64,000 nucleotides of DNA from Gadus chalcogrammus (GCF_026213295.1 NC_079419.1:27319206-27383205); one strand, 5' to 3'; shown: positions 12,590 to 25,124, counted from the first letter of the stretch. Program-made: numbers and translations. The notes: a model not told the origin generated them from the letters alone.

Positions 12590-13707
12590 TCCAGAAAACA
12601 TGTTTTTGAAGCCGTTTGCTGGAAATAGCTTTTAGGAAAAAAAATATTGCCGCTATTCCCCTCTGTTTCAGTCCCTTCAGAATACACTGTTTCTGGTGTC
12701 TGTAGCGTTGAAGCAAATGAGCTGCTGCCTATTGACCAATGAGCTGTCAGACTGAACCACAGCATGGAGGAGAAGGGATTGTTGCCGTTTGCTGACTCCT
12801 GGAGCTCTATATCTATATAGTATAATAAACCATAATAATAAAATTATATACAGCAATTTATCTAATCTATCTAATATCAAGGCCAAAAGCTATGTGCGCC
12901 TCGGATGATATTATGAATAATAAAGACTGTGTCTGACGTCTCTGGTACTTCCACAAGTAAAGACTCGTAGTAGGGGATATCTTGGCCATGGTTGAAAGGA
13001 ATTAGGGGGAAGGAACTTTGGTATTGACTCTCTGAAGTCCATGAACCTCGACATGGAGAAGTAAATGATGGTACTCCTGGAGCTGAGCTGCCGGACTGCC
13101 TCCGAGCTCCCCGCGCCGGAGCTGCCGGCCGCCGTCGAAGCCGTCCGGCCGCAGTCCGGCACTGTACTCCGGGAGCTGAACTGGCGCCGAAGCTAGGTGG
13201 CAGCTCCAGCGGAGTAGCAGCTCCGGCGGACGAGCGGCTCCGGCTGGGGTAGCTCAACGGCAGTCCGGCAGCTCAGCTCCGGGAGTACAATCCCTTTCTA
13301 CTCCATGTCTCCTCCTCCCGACTTCCCTTCGGCGGCAGCTCCGGTGGGGAGAGCTCGGCGCCAGAGATTGTACTCCCGGAGCTTAGCTGCAGGGCTAGCG
13401 CCGAGTTCCCCCCGCTGGAGCTGCTCGTCCGCTGGTCAACAAAATCTTAGCGATGCTCTGATTGGAGGGGAGTGGGGAAATGGGAGGTAATATTCAAATG
13501 TGCCCCCTTCCTACGTAGGAGGGGGCGCTGAAACTGACACGCTCGTTTGGTAACTGTAGGCGGGGTACTTTTAGAAATGCATATCTCACTCAAAAAATCA
13601 TGTAAGGACTTTTTTCAAAGTTTGTGTGCGTGTGGGAACACCAGAGACTCAAAACAACACCCCAAATCCCCAGGAAAAGTGTTGTTTTCATAATATGTCC
13701 CCTTTAA
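12590..13707. mobile_element. Non-autonomous DNA transposon, left end not defined
   Basis: The right end 'cataatatgtccccttta' and internal segments (the ccaaaagctatgtgcgcctc phrase at about 12883) are typical of dispersed fish MITEs. The internal phrase recurs at about 63792, so it is repeated within this window. A matching left terminus was not found, so the start is approximate. Confidence 0.45.
13071..13288. repeat. GC-rich inverted repeat
   Basis: 28-bp arms at 13071-13098 and 13261-13288 are inverted copies with one mismatch. The 162 bp between them repeats the same gagctg/ccggac words in both orientations, so the whole segment could fold into a complex hairpin. Confidence 0.8.
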
Positions 13708-14106
13708 CTTAATGGTGTATGCATTTTGTGCTATAATTATTAATAATTGTACTGAAGGCCTATCTGGTGTAATAAGTGTAAATGTATCATACCTATAAAT
13801 AATTATTCATAAAACTAATTCTGTGTGTGTGTGTCGGTTATGATGGAGCCTTGTTTCATCCTGCAAACTGGTTTAGTCTCCTCTAAAACCACATCAGTTT
13901 GGAGATTAGACTAACACGCACAAAATACGCCCTCTAGTGTCTGATCTGAATTTCTCTGTAGACAGCAATTGAGATCAAGGTAAAACACAGCTGCAGGTTA
14001 AACCACAAGTACATATGACACAGCAATGGAGCTTAAGACATCACGTGAGATTAAAACCATGTTAAACTCAAAAAAATTGCTAAACTAGCGACAGAGCAAT
14101 TGCCCC

Positions 14107-17100
14107 TAGATGTCTTATGGCGGCGTCTAGAATGTCTGCACCGGCAGCCATCTTGCCACAGTCAGCTGCTCACCCATAACATTGTGTTGGTAGTGGTACA
14201 TGTACTTTTTTTAAATAACCATAACTTAACGTGGTTATAATCTTGTACATATTTTAGAACATTAGTTATTTTTATAGAACCTAAACTAATATTCATAAGT
14301 ATGCAGTTTCATAACTACATCTCTGACGTTTATAACAAACCAACTGTCCTGGGTATGACGTAAAACTGCATCCCTGGGCAGGAGGGGCTCATAGCTTGGA
14401 TGGCAGCCCACCTAGGAGAAGGACACTCTAAACTAAAACCGGGACTGCGAGGAGTTGCGCCCCACAGTCCTTAATTAGCATAGTAAAGCCAACCATGAAG
14501 AACAAAGTTATCCCAAACCCTATACTTCCAGCGGCAGGAGTCCACAGGAGCAACGCAGCGGACGGTGGTGCTGGTCCTCCCTCTGGAGGACACCATGACG
14601 ACAGGACCTCAAACCCTGGGGAAACCAGGGAGGGTCCTGTCCGATCACAGCACCCCGTCCAATGCACTCATGCGCTGTCGGAGACCATTTGTAATGGGAA
14701 CCTTCACGCATGTACAGTGAGAGAAGAAGCTAGATTGGTGGAGCTAGCACACCTGTGCTGAGGAGCGGGGAGTGGAGATCCTGGGAGTCCAGGAACACAG
14801 AAGAGTGCACACTGATGACCAGATCGTTTACCACAAAGTAGAGAGATGCACGTTCATCACCTCGTCTGCGTGGCGAAACGAGGCCCAGGCCGCAACAGGC
14901 GGCGTGGGGCTACTGCTGGGCTCTCGGGCGCGTAAGGCTCTCCGTCGGGTTTACCAACACACCGAAAGGATCCTTATCGCAGAGTTCTCATCTAACCCAT
15001 TAACAACAGTCATAGTCATGTACTCACCCACCAACGTGGCCCCAACTGAGGAGGCGGAGAAGTTATTCGAGGACCTGGCAACAGCCGTGCGAGGTGTTCC
15101 AGCACACAACTTCTTGGCAATCCTGGGGGACTTCAACGCAAGGCTCGGACCAGAGGACACACCCTTCCCATACCACGACTCTACCAACTGCAATGGTGCA
15201 TACCCCACCACCCTTCTCATGGAGCACGAACTACTGAAAGCGAACACCTTGTTCCAGAAAAGACAAGGCAAGAGATGGACCTTCCAGGATCGAGCCACAC
15301 GTATGGTACGCAACTGGACTATATACTTGTGAGGAGGAAAATGGAGGAACTCCATCCTTAATGCCGAACCAATCCAGTTCCTTCAGCTCGGTGGGTTCGG
15401 ACCACCGGTGGTTCCATGATGGTGCGACTGAGCCTCAGGGTCCCCAAGCCTAAGTACAAGATTCCGGACACGATTGGAAGGCCTTCGCAAACGATCCTGG
15501 CCTTCAACCAGGTACACTGAGGAAGTCAGGAATCGGTTTCCAGCGCTGGACAAGGGAGCGGAGCCCGGCAGCGAATATATGAGATTTGTTGCTGCAAATG
15601 AGGAGGCAACCAGGATGTGTGTGCCCGTGTTGGACAGAGCAAGAACCTCCATGGTTCCACACATCCGGAGGTTGTAGCGGCACGAGGAAGTGTGGAAGGA
15701 AGCACGCCTCAACTTGAGCGTGAACCAACACAGCATGAGACGTGGGGAAAATGAGGAGGAAGCCAAGCAGCTACTGTTCAGTACCTACAACCAACATCAA
15801 GGGGGAGGAACTGATGGCGAAGGTGGACGGGTGCAGGCTGCGCAAGCGGAGAAAACAGTATGGGAATCCTGGAGGGTCATCAACGAAATGACTGGGCGGA
15901 AACGGACAAAGGAGGGACAGGTTGAAGGTCACAGCCCTGAGGAGAGGATGGCAACCCTGGTTCAACCACTTCCGAAGCCTTCTGGGTTCAACCGCAGATG
16001 GGGGTGAGGCCGAAATAGAAGAAATTCCACAGTCCTCCGGAGAACCTAGACATCGATGATGGTCCATTCACTGTCACTGAGCTAGCCGGGCGAAAGGCAC
16101 AGTGAGCGCTGGAAAAAGTGCTGGCTAGGCCAGATGGATACCCCCAGAGGGTTTTAAAGAACTGTTGACCCGATGACATCATGCTGAGTTTGCCAACCAA
16201 GCGCTACTGCCAACAAACGGCCTGACGTATGGTCTCTTTCTCCAACATCATCCCAGTGCTAAATCCGGAGACCTCTCCCCCAAAGCCAGACAACTACCGG
16301 GGCATCAGCCTGACATATATCACGGCAAAGATATACAACCGCATGATGACTACACAGGATCAGGAGCGCCATCGCCCCTCACCTGAGGAGAACCAAAATG
16401 GCTTTCGCGAGAGTGAGAACCACACAGCCCAGATCCTGGCACCTAAGGAGAATGATCGAGGAGGTGAAGAAGGATTAACTGACAGCTGTACTGTGCTTTA
16501 TCGACTTCAAAAGGCATTTGATTCGATTCCACAGAGGCACGATGGTTGAAGATCTTCAGGCCTATGTGTTCCTCCAACCTACTCCGGGCTATTGAGACCC
16601 ATGTACGCAGGACCAGGTACCCCAGATGGCAGCACTGAGGAGTTTGATATCCTGGCTGGAGTAATGCACAAGGGGGACAACACTAAGCCCCTTCCTCTTC
16701 ATTCATTGTCCTGGATTATGCGCTCAGAAAAGCCATTAATGGGCGGGAGCAGGGCATCGGCTTCACCCTAACCCCAAGGAGGTCAAAGCGTCACCCTGCA
16801 GTTGTCCTGACAGACCTGGACTACGAGGATGACATCAGCCTGCTCTCCAACAACGTGGAGCAAGCACAGGACCTCCTGCACAAGCGTGGCGCTGGAGTGT
16901 TGCCAAGGTTGGCCTAGAAAAAACAACGGTCATCACCTACAACATCTCACGGAGCGCATCAACCGCTGACAACAACTGGTGGCACTGTGCTGAAGGAAGT
17001 CGAGGACTTCAAGTATCTGGGCTCATGGGTCAACTCAAACCCGAGCAGGACCTAAAGGTGAGGAAGCCACTCGCATGGAGGGCCCTGAACGGCTATGACC

Positions 17101-17738
17101 TGTGTGTGGAAACTCCAACCTCCCCCGTCAAATCAAACTCAGCTTCTTCAATCGCAACGGTAGAGTCTGTTCTCCTCTACAGCAGCGAATGCTGGTCCCT
17201 GAAGCCAACCCTGCAGAAGTCTTTAGACGGGTGCTACACCAGAATGCTGCGTGCAGTACTTAACATCAGCAAGAGTACACATGTTACCAACAGGATCCTG
17301 TATGAAGGAATACCAAGGTGTAGTGAGAAAGTAGCTGCCAGGAGAATGAGCTGGCAGGACACTGCCAAAGACACCAAGAGCTGCCAGCCAGCAAATGGTT
17401 ACTGTGGGAACCAACCCATGGGCATCGGTCTCGAGGACGTCCTAGACTCACATTCATGGATGTACTCAAGAAGGATGCAGGAGCGCAAAGTACCAATGAA
17501 CTGGCCAGATGTATGGAGAATCGGGATGACTGGAAGCAACGATGGAGGGCTCGTCTGAGGACGACCTAGAGAGAGAAACCGTTTGAAAATCCGTTGAACA
17601 TTTAGCAAGTTATGGTTATTTAAAAAGTATATGTACCACTACCAACACAATGTTATGGGTGAGCAGCTGACTGTGGCAAGACGGCCGCCAGTGAGGACGT
17701 TCGACTTAATTGGCCAGGAACGCGGACGAGACATCTAA
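14107..17738. mobile_element. DNA element with long inverted repeats, filled by a LINE
   Basis: 14152-14226 and 17608-17680 are near-identical inverted copies (about 73 bp). They begin cttgccacagtcagctgctc and include acattgtgttggtagtggta. Outside them the match weakens but agatgtct/agacatct pairs at the outer edge. A target duplication was not identified, so the ends are estimates. Confidence 0.55.
14440..17560 (+). pseudogene. Degraded LINE: apurinic endonuclease and reverse transcriptase
   Basis: 14766-15330 encodes an exonuclease-endonuclease-phosphatase domain with ILGDFNARLG. Further frames give reverse transcriptase pieces: NYRGISL near 16300, KAFDSIP near 16520, and YEDD in place of the usual YADD near 16825. 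17025-17560 is the C-terminal region (VLLYSSECWSL, VAARRMSW). At least four frame changes separate the pieces, so it is dead. The endonuclease/RT order and wording suit an RTE/CR1-type non-LTR element; clade not assigned. Confidence 0.8.
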
Positions 17739-17806
17739 GCGGCGTTCGAAATCGTTCCCTACACTCACTCACTATTCCCTGTATAGTGTTCATGTAGTAT
17801 AGTGCA

Positions 17807-18259
17807 TGTTAAGTATTTTAAGCACATAAGCTGCCTCCACATAGCCACTAGGAAGCAGGATCGAAAACACAAGCTGCTTTACCCTAACATAGCCACTAGG
17901 AATCAGGATCGAACACATAAGCTGCAATAACTACTCCAGCCACAGATGGCAGCACCTTCACACAGGTGAGGAGTGCGGAGCCAATAGGTCACACAGGCCA
18001 CGCCTACTTCACATAGGCCACGTCCACTTGATACTTACCAGCGCGGGAGTGAGATTGAAGGTAAGAGAAACATAGGCAGACCCGCAGAGAGCCTCGGGCC
18101 TAAGCCCCGGGGCTCGAAGTAGCTCTTCAGTATTTCTCTCCACAAGTGTTAGATACAATTCCTTCCCTTTTGCTTCATAGTTACCATACCGAAATACTTT
18201 AACAAATAAAGTGAGTAAAAAGCGATACGGATTGGACTACTTTATTCAAAAACGCGACA
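17807..18259 (+). mobile_element. Solo retroviral-type LTR, copy 1
   Basis: 453 bp starting TGTTAAGTATTTTAAG and ending ..ACA, flanked by the 4-bp duplication TGCA (17803-17806 and 18260-18263). It carries an AATAAA near its 3' end. It belongs to the same family as the LTRs at 20267, 25236 and 50229. Confidence 0.85.
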
Positions 18260-18271
18260 TGCACTATATAG

Positions 18272-19395
18272 CAGAGGTGGGGGTAAGTCACTCATGTGCA
18301 AGTCACAAGCAAGTCTCAAGTCATAACCTTCAAGTCTCAAGCAAGTCCCAAGTCACTGTGGTGAGAATCAAGCAAGTCACAAGTCAAGTCATTGCTCAGG
18401 TCAAGAAAGTCACAAGTCAAGTCATACAAAAATCTGATCATCTAACCCAGTTTCCACATTTAAAAATCGGTAGAGTGAGTGGTTCATAAGTCAAACCATT
18501 CCAAAACCATTATGTGAATAGGCCCAAAACTGAAGGCAGCTCTGTCCATCACAAATGTCCAGGTAGTGGTTCAACTGAATTTGGGGACTGGTACTTGAAC
18601 CCTCTTAATTTTTTTGCGGTATGCTGAGAACAGCCCAGTCTGACGCTCCGGCTCTGACGGTGTAATTTTACTTGAAAATCACTTGAAATCATTATTATAA
18701 CCCACTTACAGCCACTGAGTTAGAAGTAGCCTACTGACATGAAAATTAAACAAGTCAATCATCTGTGGAACGGGCAGGGCTCAAAAAACTCCAGCCAATG
18801 ATTTTCAGAACCACCGAGTGGCATTGGACAGTAAGTACGTCAATCAAACGGTCGTACTGCACTCCCCCTCCCCCGCTCCCCGCGAGTGACCCCCTTCGTG
18901 CACGTGCACGTACTCAAAGCTCGTGACCCAGAGCAAGCTTCTGTTTGTTGTTATCCTGCGGTAGCTACTGGAGCTAGCTAACTAGCTAATCCACATTTGG
19001 ACCTAGCACTAGAAGACAACCCTAAACTCCAACCTAGCTAGGCCTGGCTCACTCTCGTGCATCTGTGTTCGCGCTCTTGCGTGATTGCGCGTCCATGTAC
19101 TTGGAATGGGTGGAGTCAGAGTCAGCGTTGAACGAGAGGGGGTAGGACCATTTGAGATGTGTGTTTTTAAAATCGGCTGGCGTATCGCAAATCCCATATC
19201 CAACATTTAATCTAGCTTTAAAAAAGTCATTTCGAGTCATCTGTCTCAAGTCTAAGTCAAGTCTCAAGTCATGAAGACCAAGTCAAAGTCAAGTCGAGTC
19301 TTTTATCAGTGTTAGTCAAGCAAGTCTCAAGTCCTCAAATTTGCGACTCGAGTCTGACTCGAGTCAAGTCATGTGACTCGAGTCCCCCATGTCTG
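18272..19395. mobile_element. Non-autonomous hAT element rich in CAAGTC repeats
   Basis: The termini CAGAGGTGGGGG and CCCCCATGTCTG form imperfect inverted ends. They are flanked by a perfect 8-bp duplication CTATATAG (18264-18271, 19396-19403), the hAT signature. Both subterminal regions are dense in caagtc/aagtca words. The unique middle, about 18690-19210, has an inverted copy at 21305-21830. Confidence 0.88.
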
Positions 19396-20266
19396 CTATA
19401 TAGGGAACGAACAAACGAGAATCCGGACACTACGCTGAACATTTCTAAACGTCATGTGCATCAGTAAATGCGCTGGGTATTTGTGTGACGCAGACAGATG
19501 CACCTAGCAGGTTCTACCAGACTCTCGTACTTCACTTCATTTCATTTCATTTGTACAGAGAGTCTGGACCTAATCAATTGACAAACGTTAACTCACTTGA
19601 AGTTTAAAATTATTGGATCTGCCCAGTGCCACTCTGGATCTGCCATAACCAATCGCTAACGTTTGGTTGTGACGTATGTCATGCGCCGGGAATCACGCGC
19701 AGGTTGTACACAAACCAAACACCTTGCGCGTCTGCACGAAAATGTCCGTCAACGACAGCTGCAGGTTTTGTTCGTCAAATTTAATTTATCAGGGAAAAAT
19801 TGCAACAACTCAAACTGGCGCACGACTATCGTCATTGTTCTCAGACACGCCCTCTGTTCGCTGATTGGGGGCCGCTGTGGCGGCACCAGAAAACCAAATT
19901 ACATACAGCAGGTCCAGACCTAGTAATGAAGGGAAATTCAAATTGAGCGGAAGTACTTAGGCGGGCGGAGCCAGGCTAAGATGCACCCACATCATGTAAA
20001 CAATCCGGGCCCACTTTTTTTGCAATTAATTTTGAACGTTACATTTTCTATGTTTAATAAATTGTTGACATTTCTAAACGAAAGCCAGAGACTCCATCAT
20101 TAAATGTATTATTTTTTGCGGTTATTCAGCTTCTTCTTCTCCTTCGGAAAAACACGACCGCGTTGCATTGTGGTATACGGGAGTAACATGTAGGGTACAT
20201 CGTATGTACACTCACATTTTGGGTAGTTTAAGTGCACTATATAGTGCATGAAATTAACCAATGAGA

Positions 20267-21091
20267 TGCTGAGTTCTTCCAAGAAAGTGTTCCAATCCAG
20301 GATAGCTTTTAAGAGACTTTATTTGTTAAAGTATTTCGGTATGGTAACTACGGAGCAAAAGGAGGTGGAAGCGTGTTGAGCACGTGCTGAGCCTCTCCTA
20401 GCTGATCAAAACATTAACCCTATGTATACTAGCAGCGAGAAGATTCTGACGAGCTTTGGCTCGATGTTGACTGTTATGGTAGGATCCACATGGCCTGGAA
20501 GGAGTGGGCGGAGCCGGTGTGACGTATTACGCCTTGTGCCCACTGCACCGTCAGTCAACGGACGTGGGAAGGCGTGGCTGACAGATGGGGGAGTAGCCTT
20601 TGCAGATGCATCCGTCAGCCAATCAAATCGGTTCGCCGGGTTCTTCCCGCTTCTTCCTGCTTGTTGCGAGGCAAGATGACCCGCTTTCCCGCTTTCCAGT
20701 ATCGTCAGAGCCCGAGTCGCGTCACAGTGCTTACATTTGCATACGCGATCTGATTGGATGAAGGAACCGTCGCTGCCAAAAAAGTTGAAAATTGTTCAAC
20801 TTTCTGACGGTGGCGAACGCTCCAACTGAACGGACGGATCCACAATGCATTGCGCGTCCGTCCCCATTCAAAGTCAATGGGCAACGGTCAACTGACGGAG
20901 GTAGTGGGCACGGGGCGTTACGCTCGGCTTCCTCACTCTGTGGTGCTGCCTTCTGTGGATAGAGCAGCTATTGCAGCCTTCTGTAAGGTCCTGCTCCCCT
21001 TGTGGCTATGTATATTATTTAAGGCTTATATGTTTGGTCCTGCTTCCTAGGGGCTATGTGTGGGTAGCTCAGGTTCTTAAAATACGTAACA
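20267..21091 (-). mobile_element. Solo LTR, copy 2, interrupted by a Harbinger MITE
   Basis: Same family as 17807-18259 but inverted: TGCTGAG..GTAACA, flanked by the duplication GAGA (20263-20266, 21092-21095). Removing the nested 388-bp MITE and one TTA leaves about 434 bp, the normal length. Confidence 0.88.
20530..20917. mobile_element. Harbinger-type MITE nested in the LTR
   Basis: Imperfect inverted ends of about 26 bp (CGCCTTGTGCCCACT / CGCCCCGTGCCCACT read inward), with TTA duplicated at 20527-20529 and 20918-20920. The LTR at 50229 has a single TTA here, an empty-site match. Confidence 0.88.
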
Positions 21092-21304
21092 GAGAATTCG
21101 AACACCACTACAAAATGGCAAGCATCCTATATAGTGCACCATATCCGTGATAAGGAACGATTTCGAACACAGCACTAGTGTTGTATATATCTATGGTAAA
21201 AACCGCCCAATCTGGCAACACTGCTGAGCGTCCTCACTCCTCACCCCCAGCGTCAACGTAAATCAATGAGACCAACTGAAACGAAGCCGATATGAAACTT
21301 AAAG

Positions 21305-21830
21305 GTTGAGTATGGGATTTGCGAAACGCCAGCAGAATGGTCAGAAGAGCAGCAGAACACCCAACTCAAATGGTCCCCTCTCCTTCAACGCTGACTCTGA
21401 CTCCACCTATTCCAAGTACGTGGACGCGCAATCATGCACGAGCGCGAACACTGATGCGCAAGAGCGAGTGAGGCTAGCTAGGTTGGAGTTTAGCGTTGTC
21501 TTCTAGTGCTAGGTCCAAATGTGGATTAGCTAATAAGCTAGCTCCAGCAGCTACCGCAGGATAACAACAAACAGAAGCTTGCTCTGGTCCACGAGCTTTG
21601 AGTATGTGCACGAAGGGGTCACGTGCGGGGAGTGGGGGAGGGGGAGTGCAGTACGACCGTTTGATTGACGTACATACTGTCCAATGCCACTCTGTGGTTC
21701 TGGAAATCATTGGCTGGGGTTTTTCGAGACCTGCCCGTTCCACAGATGATTGACCTGTTTAATTGTCATGTCAGTACTTCTAACTCAGTGGCTGTAAGTG
21801 GGTTATGATAAGGATTTCAAGAAATTTTGC
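21305..21830 (-). repeat. Inverted copy of the core of the CAAGTC hAT element
   Basis: Reverse complement of about 18690-19210 with scattered differences, including the ttctagtgctaggtccaaat stretch. The CAAGTC-rich ends are absent, so this is an internal fragment or a separate element that shares the core. Confidence 0.8.
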
Positions 21831-21839
21831 AAAAATGGC

Positions 21840-22540
21840 CAAAAAAGAGAATTCCATACCCAACCTTTCAACTGCGATTCTGAAGAAAGCATAAATTATA
21901 TCGAAATTCCGTTTGGAAATTATTGAAATTTGAATAAAATTATTGCATTTTTTTTCACATTTTTTTGAACGAATTTAAACGGAAAATGATTAAGTTACGA
22001 TGTCTTAAGTGTCAGAGGCTGGCCAGACGGCTTCAATGGGACCAACTTAAAACGCAGCCAATATGAAACTAAAACTGTTATTCTGAATAAAGTATAAATG
22101 ATATTGAAATTTCGTTTTGATATTATGAAGATAGCAGGTAGGACGGTAGTGATGGGTAATGCACCTTGGCCCCTCCCACTGGCACTAATCTAGATCAGGT
22201 GGCACATGTGGCACGTCTTAAAAGAGGTGAGAACTCAGAATTAGTGCAAAGACGGTGGAAGTAAAAGCCTCCGTAGCAGCTGCGTAGACAGAACGTGAGT
22301 CTTTTTGAAATGTTTGTTTTATCCTTTTATGCAAACTTATTCTTATAAAGCAGCGCCTAACACGGTCTACTGTCTGTTTGTAGCTTCAGCCTGGTGTCTG
22401 CACGTAACCCTGGCTTGGTGTCTTTTCATATGGTGACCAGTAAATGGTGCACACAAGCACGAGTCTACCGAGACGTGATCGCATAACAGCGATTTGTGAG
22501 TCACACGGGGTAGCAGCAAGTAAGTGTAATTGCTCACGTT
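21840..22540. other. Unassigned AT-rich DNA left of the Tc1 element
   Basis: About 700 bp with no recognisable protein or terminal repeats. The segment 21840-22130 repeats phrases such as 'atgaaact' and 'tatcgaaattccgttt' internally, so it is probably old repeat. Confidence 0.4.
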
Positions 22541-22546
22541 CTAATA

Positions 22547-24132
22547 AACTGCTCAAAAAAATAAAGGGAACACTTAAACAACACAATGTAACTCCAAGTC
22601 AATCACACTTCTGTGAAATCAAACTGTCCACTTAGGAAGCAACACTGATTGACAATCAATTTCACATGCTGTTGTGCAACTGGAATAGACAACAGGTGGA
22701 AATGATAGGCAATTAGCAAGACACCCCCAATAAAGGAGTGGTTCTTCAGGTGGTGACCACAGACCACTTCTCAGTTCCTATGCTTTCTGGCTGATGTTTT
22801 GGTCACTTTTGAATGCTGGCGGTGCTTTCACTCTAGTGGTAGCATGAGACGGAGTCTACAACCCACACAAGTGGCTCAGATAGTGCAGCTCATCCAGGAT
22901 GGCACATCAATACGAGCTGTGGCAAGAAGGTTTGCTGTGTCTGTCAGCGTAGTGTCCAGAGCATGGAGGCGCTACCAGGAGACAGGCCAGTACATCAGGA
23001 GACGTGGAGGAGGCCGTAGGAGGGAAACAACCCAGCAGCAGGACCGCTACCTCCACCTTTGTGAAAGGAGGAACAGGAGGATCACTGCCAGAGCCCTGCA
23101 AAATGACCTCCAGCAGGCCACAAATGTGCATGTGTCTGCTCAAACAGTCAGAAACAGACTCCATGAGGGTGGTATGAGGGCCCGACGTCCACAGGTGGGG
23201 GTTGTGCTTACAGCCGAACACCGTGCAGGACGTTTGGCATTTGCCAGAGAACACCAAGATTGGCAAATTTGCCACTGGCGCCCTGTGCTCTTCACAGATG
23301 AAAGCAGGTTCACACTGAGCACATTTGACAGAGTCTGGAGACGCTGTGGAGAACGTTCTGCTGCCTGCAACATCCTCCAGCATGACCGGTTTGGCGGTGG
23401 GTCAGTAATGGTGTTGGGTGGCATTTCTTTGGGGGGCCGCACAGCCCTCCATGTGCTCGCCAGAGGTAGCGTGACTGCCATTAGGTACCGAGATGAGATC
23501 CTCAGACCCCTTGTGAGACCATATGCTGGTGCGGTTGGCCCTGGGTTCCTCCTAATGCAAGACAATGCTAGACCTCATGTGGCTGGAGTGTGTCTGCAGT
23601 TCCTGCAAGATGAAGGCATTGATGCTATGGACTGGCCCGCCCGTTCCCCAGACCTGAATCCAATTGAGCACATCTGGGACACCATGTCTCGCTCCATCCA
23701 CCAACGCCATGTCGCACCACAGACTGTCCAGGAGTTGGCGGATGCTTTAGTCCAGGTCTGGGAGGAGATCCCTCAGGAGAATATCCACCACCTCATCAGG
23801 AGCATGCCCAGGCGTTGTAGGGAGGTCATACGGGCACGTGGAGGCCACACACACTACTGAGCCTCATTTTGACTTGTTTTAAGGACATTACATCAAAGTT
23901 GGATCAGCCTGTAGTGTGTTTTTCCACTTTTTTTTTCCAATTTTGAGTGTGACTTCAAATCCAGACCTCCATGGGTTAATGAATTTGATTTCCATTGATA
24001 TTTTTTGTGTGATTTTGTTGTCAGCACATTCAACTATGTAAAGAACAAAGTATTTAATAAAAATATTTCATTCATTCAGATCTAGGACTAGGATGTGTTA
24101 TTTTAGTGTTCCCTTTATTTTTTTGAGCAGTG
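22547..24132 (+). mobile_element. Tc1-like transposon, apparently complete
   Basis: 1586 bp flanked by TA (22545-22546, 24133-24134). Terminal inverted repeats of about 28 bp contain CTGCTCAAAAAAATAAAGGG on both sides, differing only at the outermost base. It encodes an uninterrupted transposase, and AATAAA at 24056-24061 would end the transcript. Confidence 0.95.
22799..23860 (+). CDS. Tc1-type transposase, DD34E, intact ORF
   Basis: 353 codons from the first ATG; the ATG at 22844 (MRRSLQPTQ, 338 residues) is closer to the usual Tc1 length and is the likelier start. An N-terminal paired-like double helix-turn-helix (about residues 20-130) contains a GRRR hook-like segment between its halves. 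The catalytic triad is visible: Asp167 in LFTDESRF, Asp255 in LMQDNARPH and Glu290 in NPIEHIWD. The Asp255-Glu290 spacing of 34 is diagnostic of Tc1. It should cut and paste the element at TA sites in the nucleus. There are no stops or frameshifts, so activity is possible; whether it is expressed is unknown. Confidence 0.95.
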   Translation: MVTFECWRCFHSSGSMRRSLQPTQVAQIVQLIQDGTSIRAVARRFAVSVSVVSRAWRRYQETGQYIRRRGGGRRRETTQQQDRYLHLCERRNRRITARALQNDLQQATNVHVSAQTVRNRLHEGGMRARRPQVGVVLTAEHRAGRLAFAREHQDWQICHWRPVLFTDESRFTLSTFDRVWRRCGERSAACNILQHDRFGGGSVMVLGGISLGGRTALHVLARGSVTAIRYRDEILRPLVRPYAGAVGPGFLLMQDNARPHVAGVCLQFLQDEGIDAMDWPARSPDLNPIEHIWDTMSRSIHQRHVAPQTVQELADALVQVWEEIPQENIHHLIRSMPRRCREVIRARGGHTHY

Positions 24133-24134
24133 TA

Positions 24135-24925
24135 CAAATGTATGACGTAGTGTTTTTAGCATTTAACATTTCATGTTCAATATTTGTGTGGGAACAGAAA
24201 GCTCACGTCGGTGAGAGTGCACTGCTTCGCGTCATCCACACGTAAACGCATTGGTACTGGAGTTTTAGGTCTAGTTCATCTAGACTGGCCCAAACACGTA
24301 AGTTATCCACTTTAGTTAGTCTTTTATTCCACCTAATCATGGCTATACTAACACTAGGATTCTTATGAGAGGAGGTAGCGCCAACTCTAGTGTCGATTGT
24401 GATTCTTAATTACAGGAGGATTGCCGTCGTCTGTTCGACCAGCCACTGTTTTTCCCAGGACCGAATGTCTACTTTTATCTATTTGATTGTAACCTACGAG
24501 TGCTATAGACATCTGGCACCCGTATCGTGGGCTAATTGGGAGAGTAGGGGGAAGGCCGGCTAGTGGTAGCCCGTTAACCCAAGTTGTTTTGTCTTTTGTT
24601 TATTATATATTTCTTGTGTGGCCCATGGGCATTTTTTCACCATCTCTTGTGGGAACAGTATTTGTTTGCAGTGTTTTAGTGTTTGATTTTCATCTGCTGC
24701 TAACTGCATGAGTTTTATTTGCCCTTGTTGCTAATCAGCATGTATTTTGATTATTGCATAAATGTTTATTGATTGCATCAGTCCCATTTCTGTGCCTTCA
24801 TTGGACACACCTGGATATAGTTGGATAGTCTAGTTTAACCATTCTCTAAACTGTAGACTCAAGTACCCCCTGGGGGTCACACAAGTGTAGATTTGTCTTT
24901 GCTCGCTGTGTGTGTGTGTGTGCAA
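24135..24925. other. Unassigned DNA between the Tc1 element and a repeat
   Basis: No coding or repeat signature recognised in about 790 bp apart from a short GT run near 24905-24925. Confidence 0.4.
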
Positions 24926-25092
24926 CCCGGTATCACACGATTTCGTGCTCTAGCTCACGAACGTTAATCTATTGAATCGTGTTCCAGAGCACGATAGTCC
25001 GACTTATTTCGTGCTACACAGAACGATATATAAACCAATGCATTCTGAATGGGAGTGTTCTCAGACAATTAACGTGCTCCACAAAACGCTAC

Positions 25093-25124
<32 letters not shown>

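Larger units (their letters stand above)
17744..21168. mobile_element. Old MITE-like element, host of several later insertions
   Basis: GTTCGAAATCGTTCC at 17744-17758 is repeated inverted at 21154-21168, and both ends continue with tatagtgca-type text. About 2.4 kb of the interior is accounted for by two LTRs and a hAT element with TSDs, leaving an original element of roughly 1 kb. 19400-20260 is interior sequence without coding signal. Confidence 0.55.
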
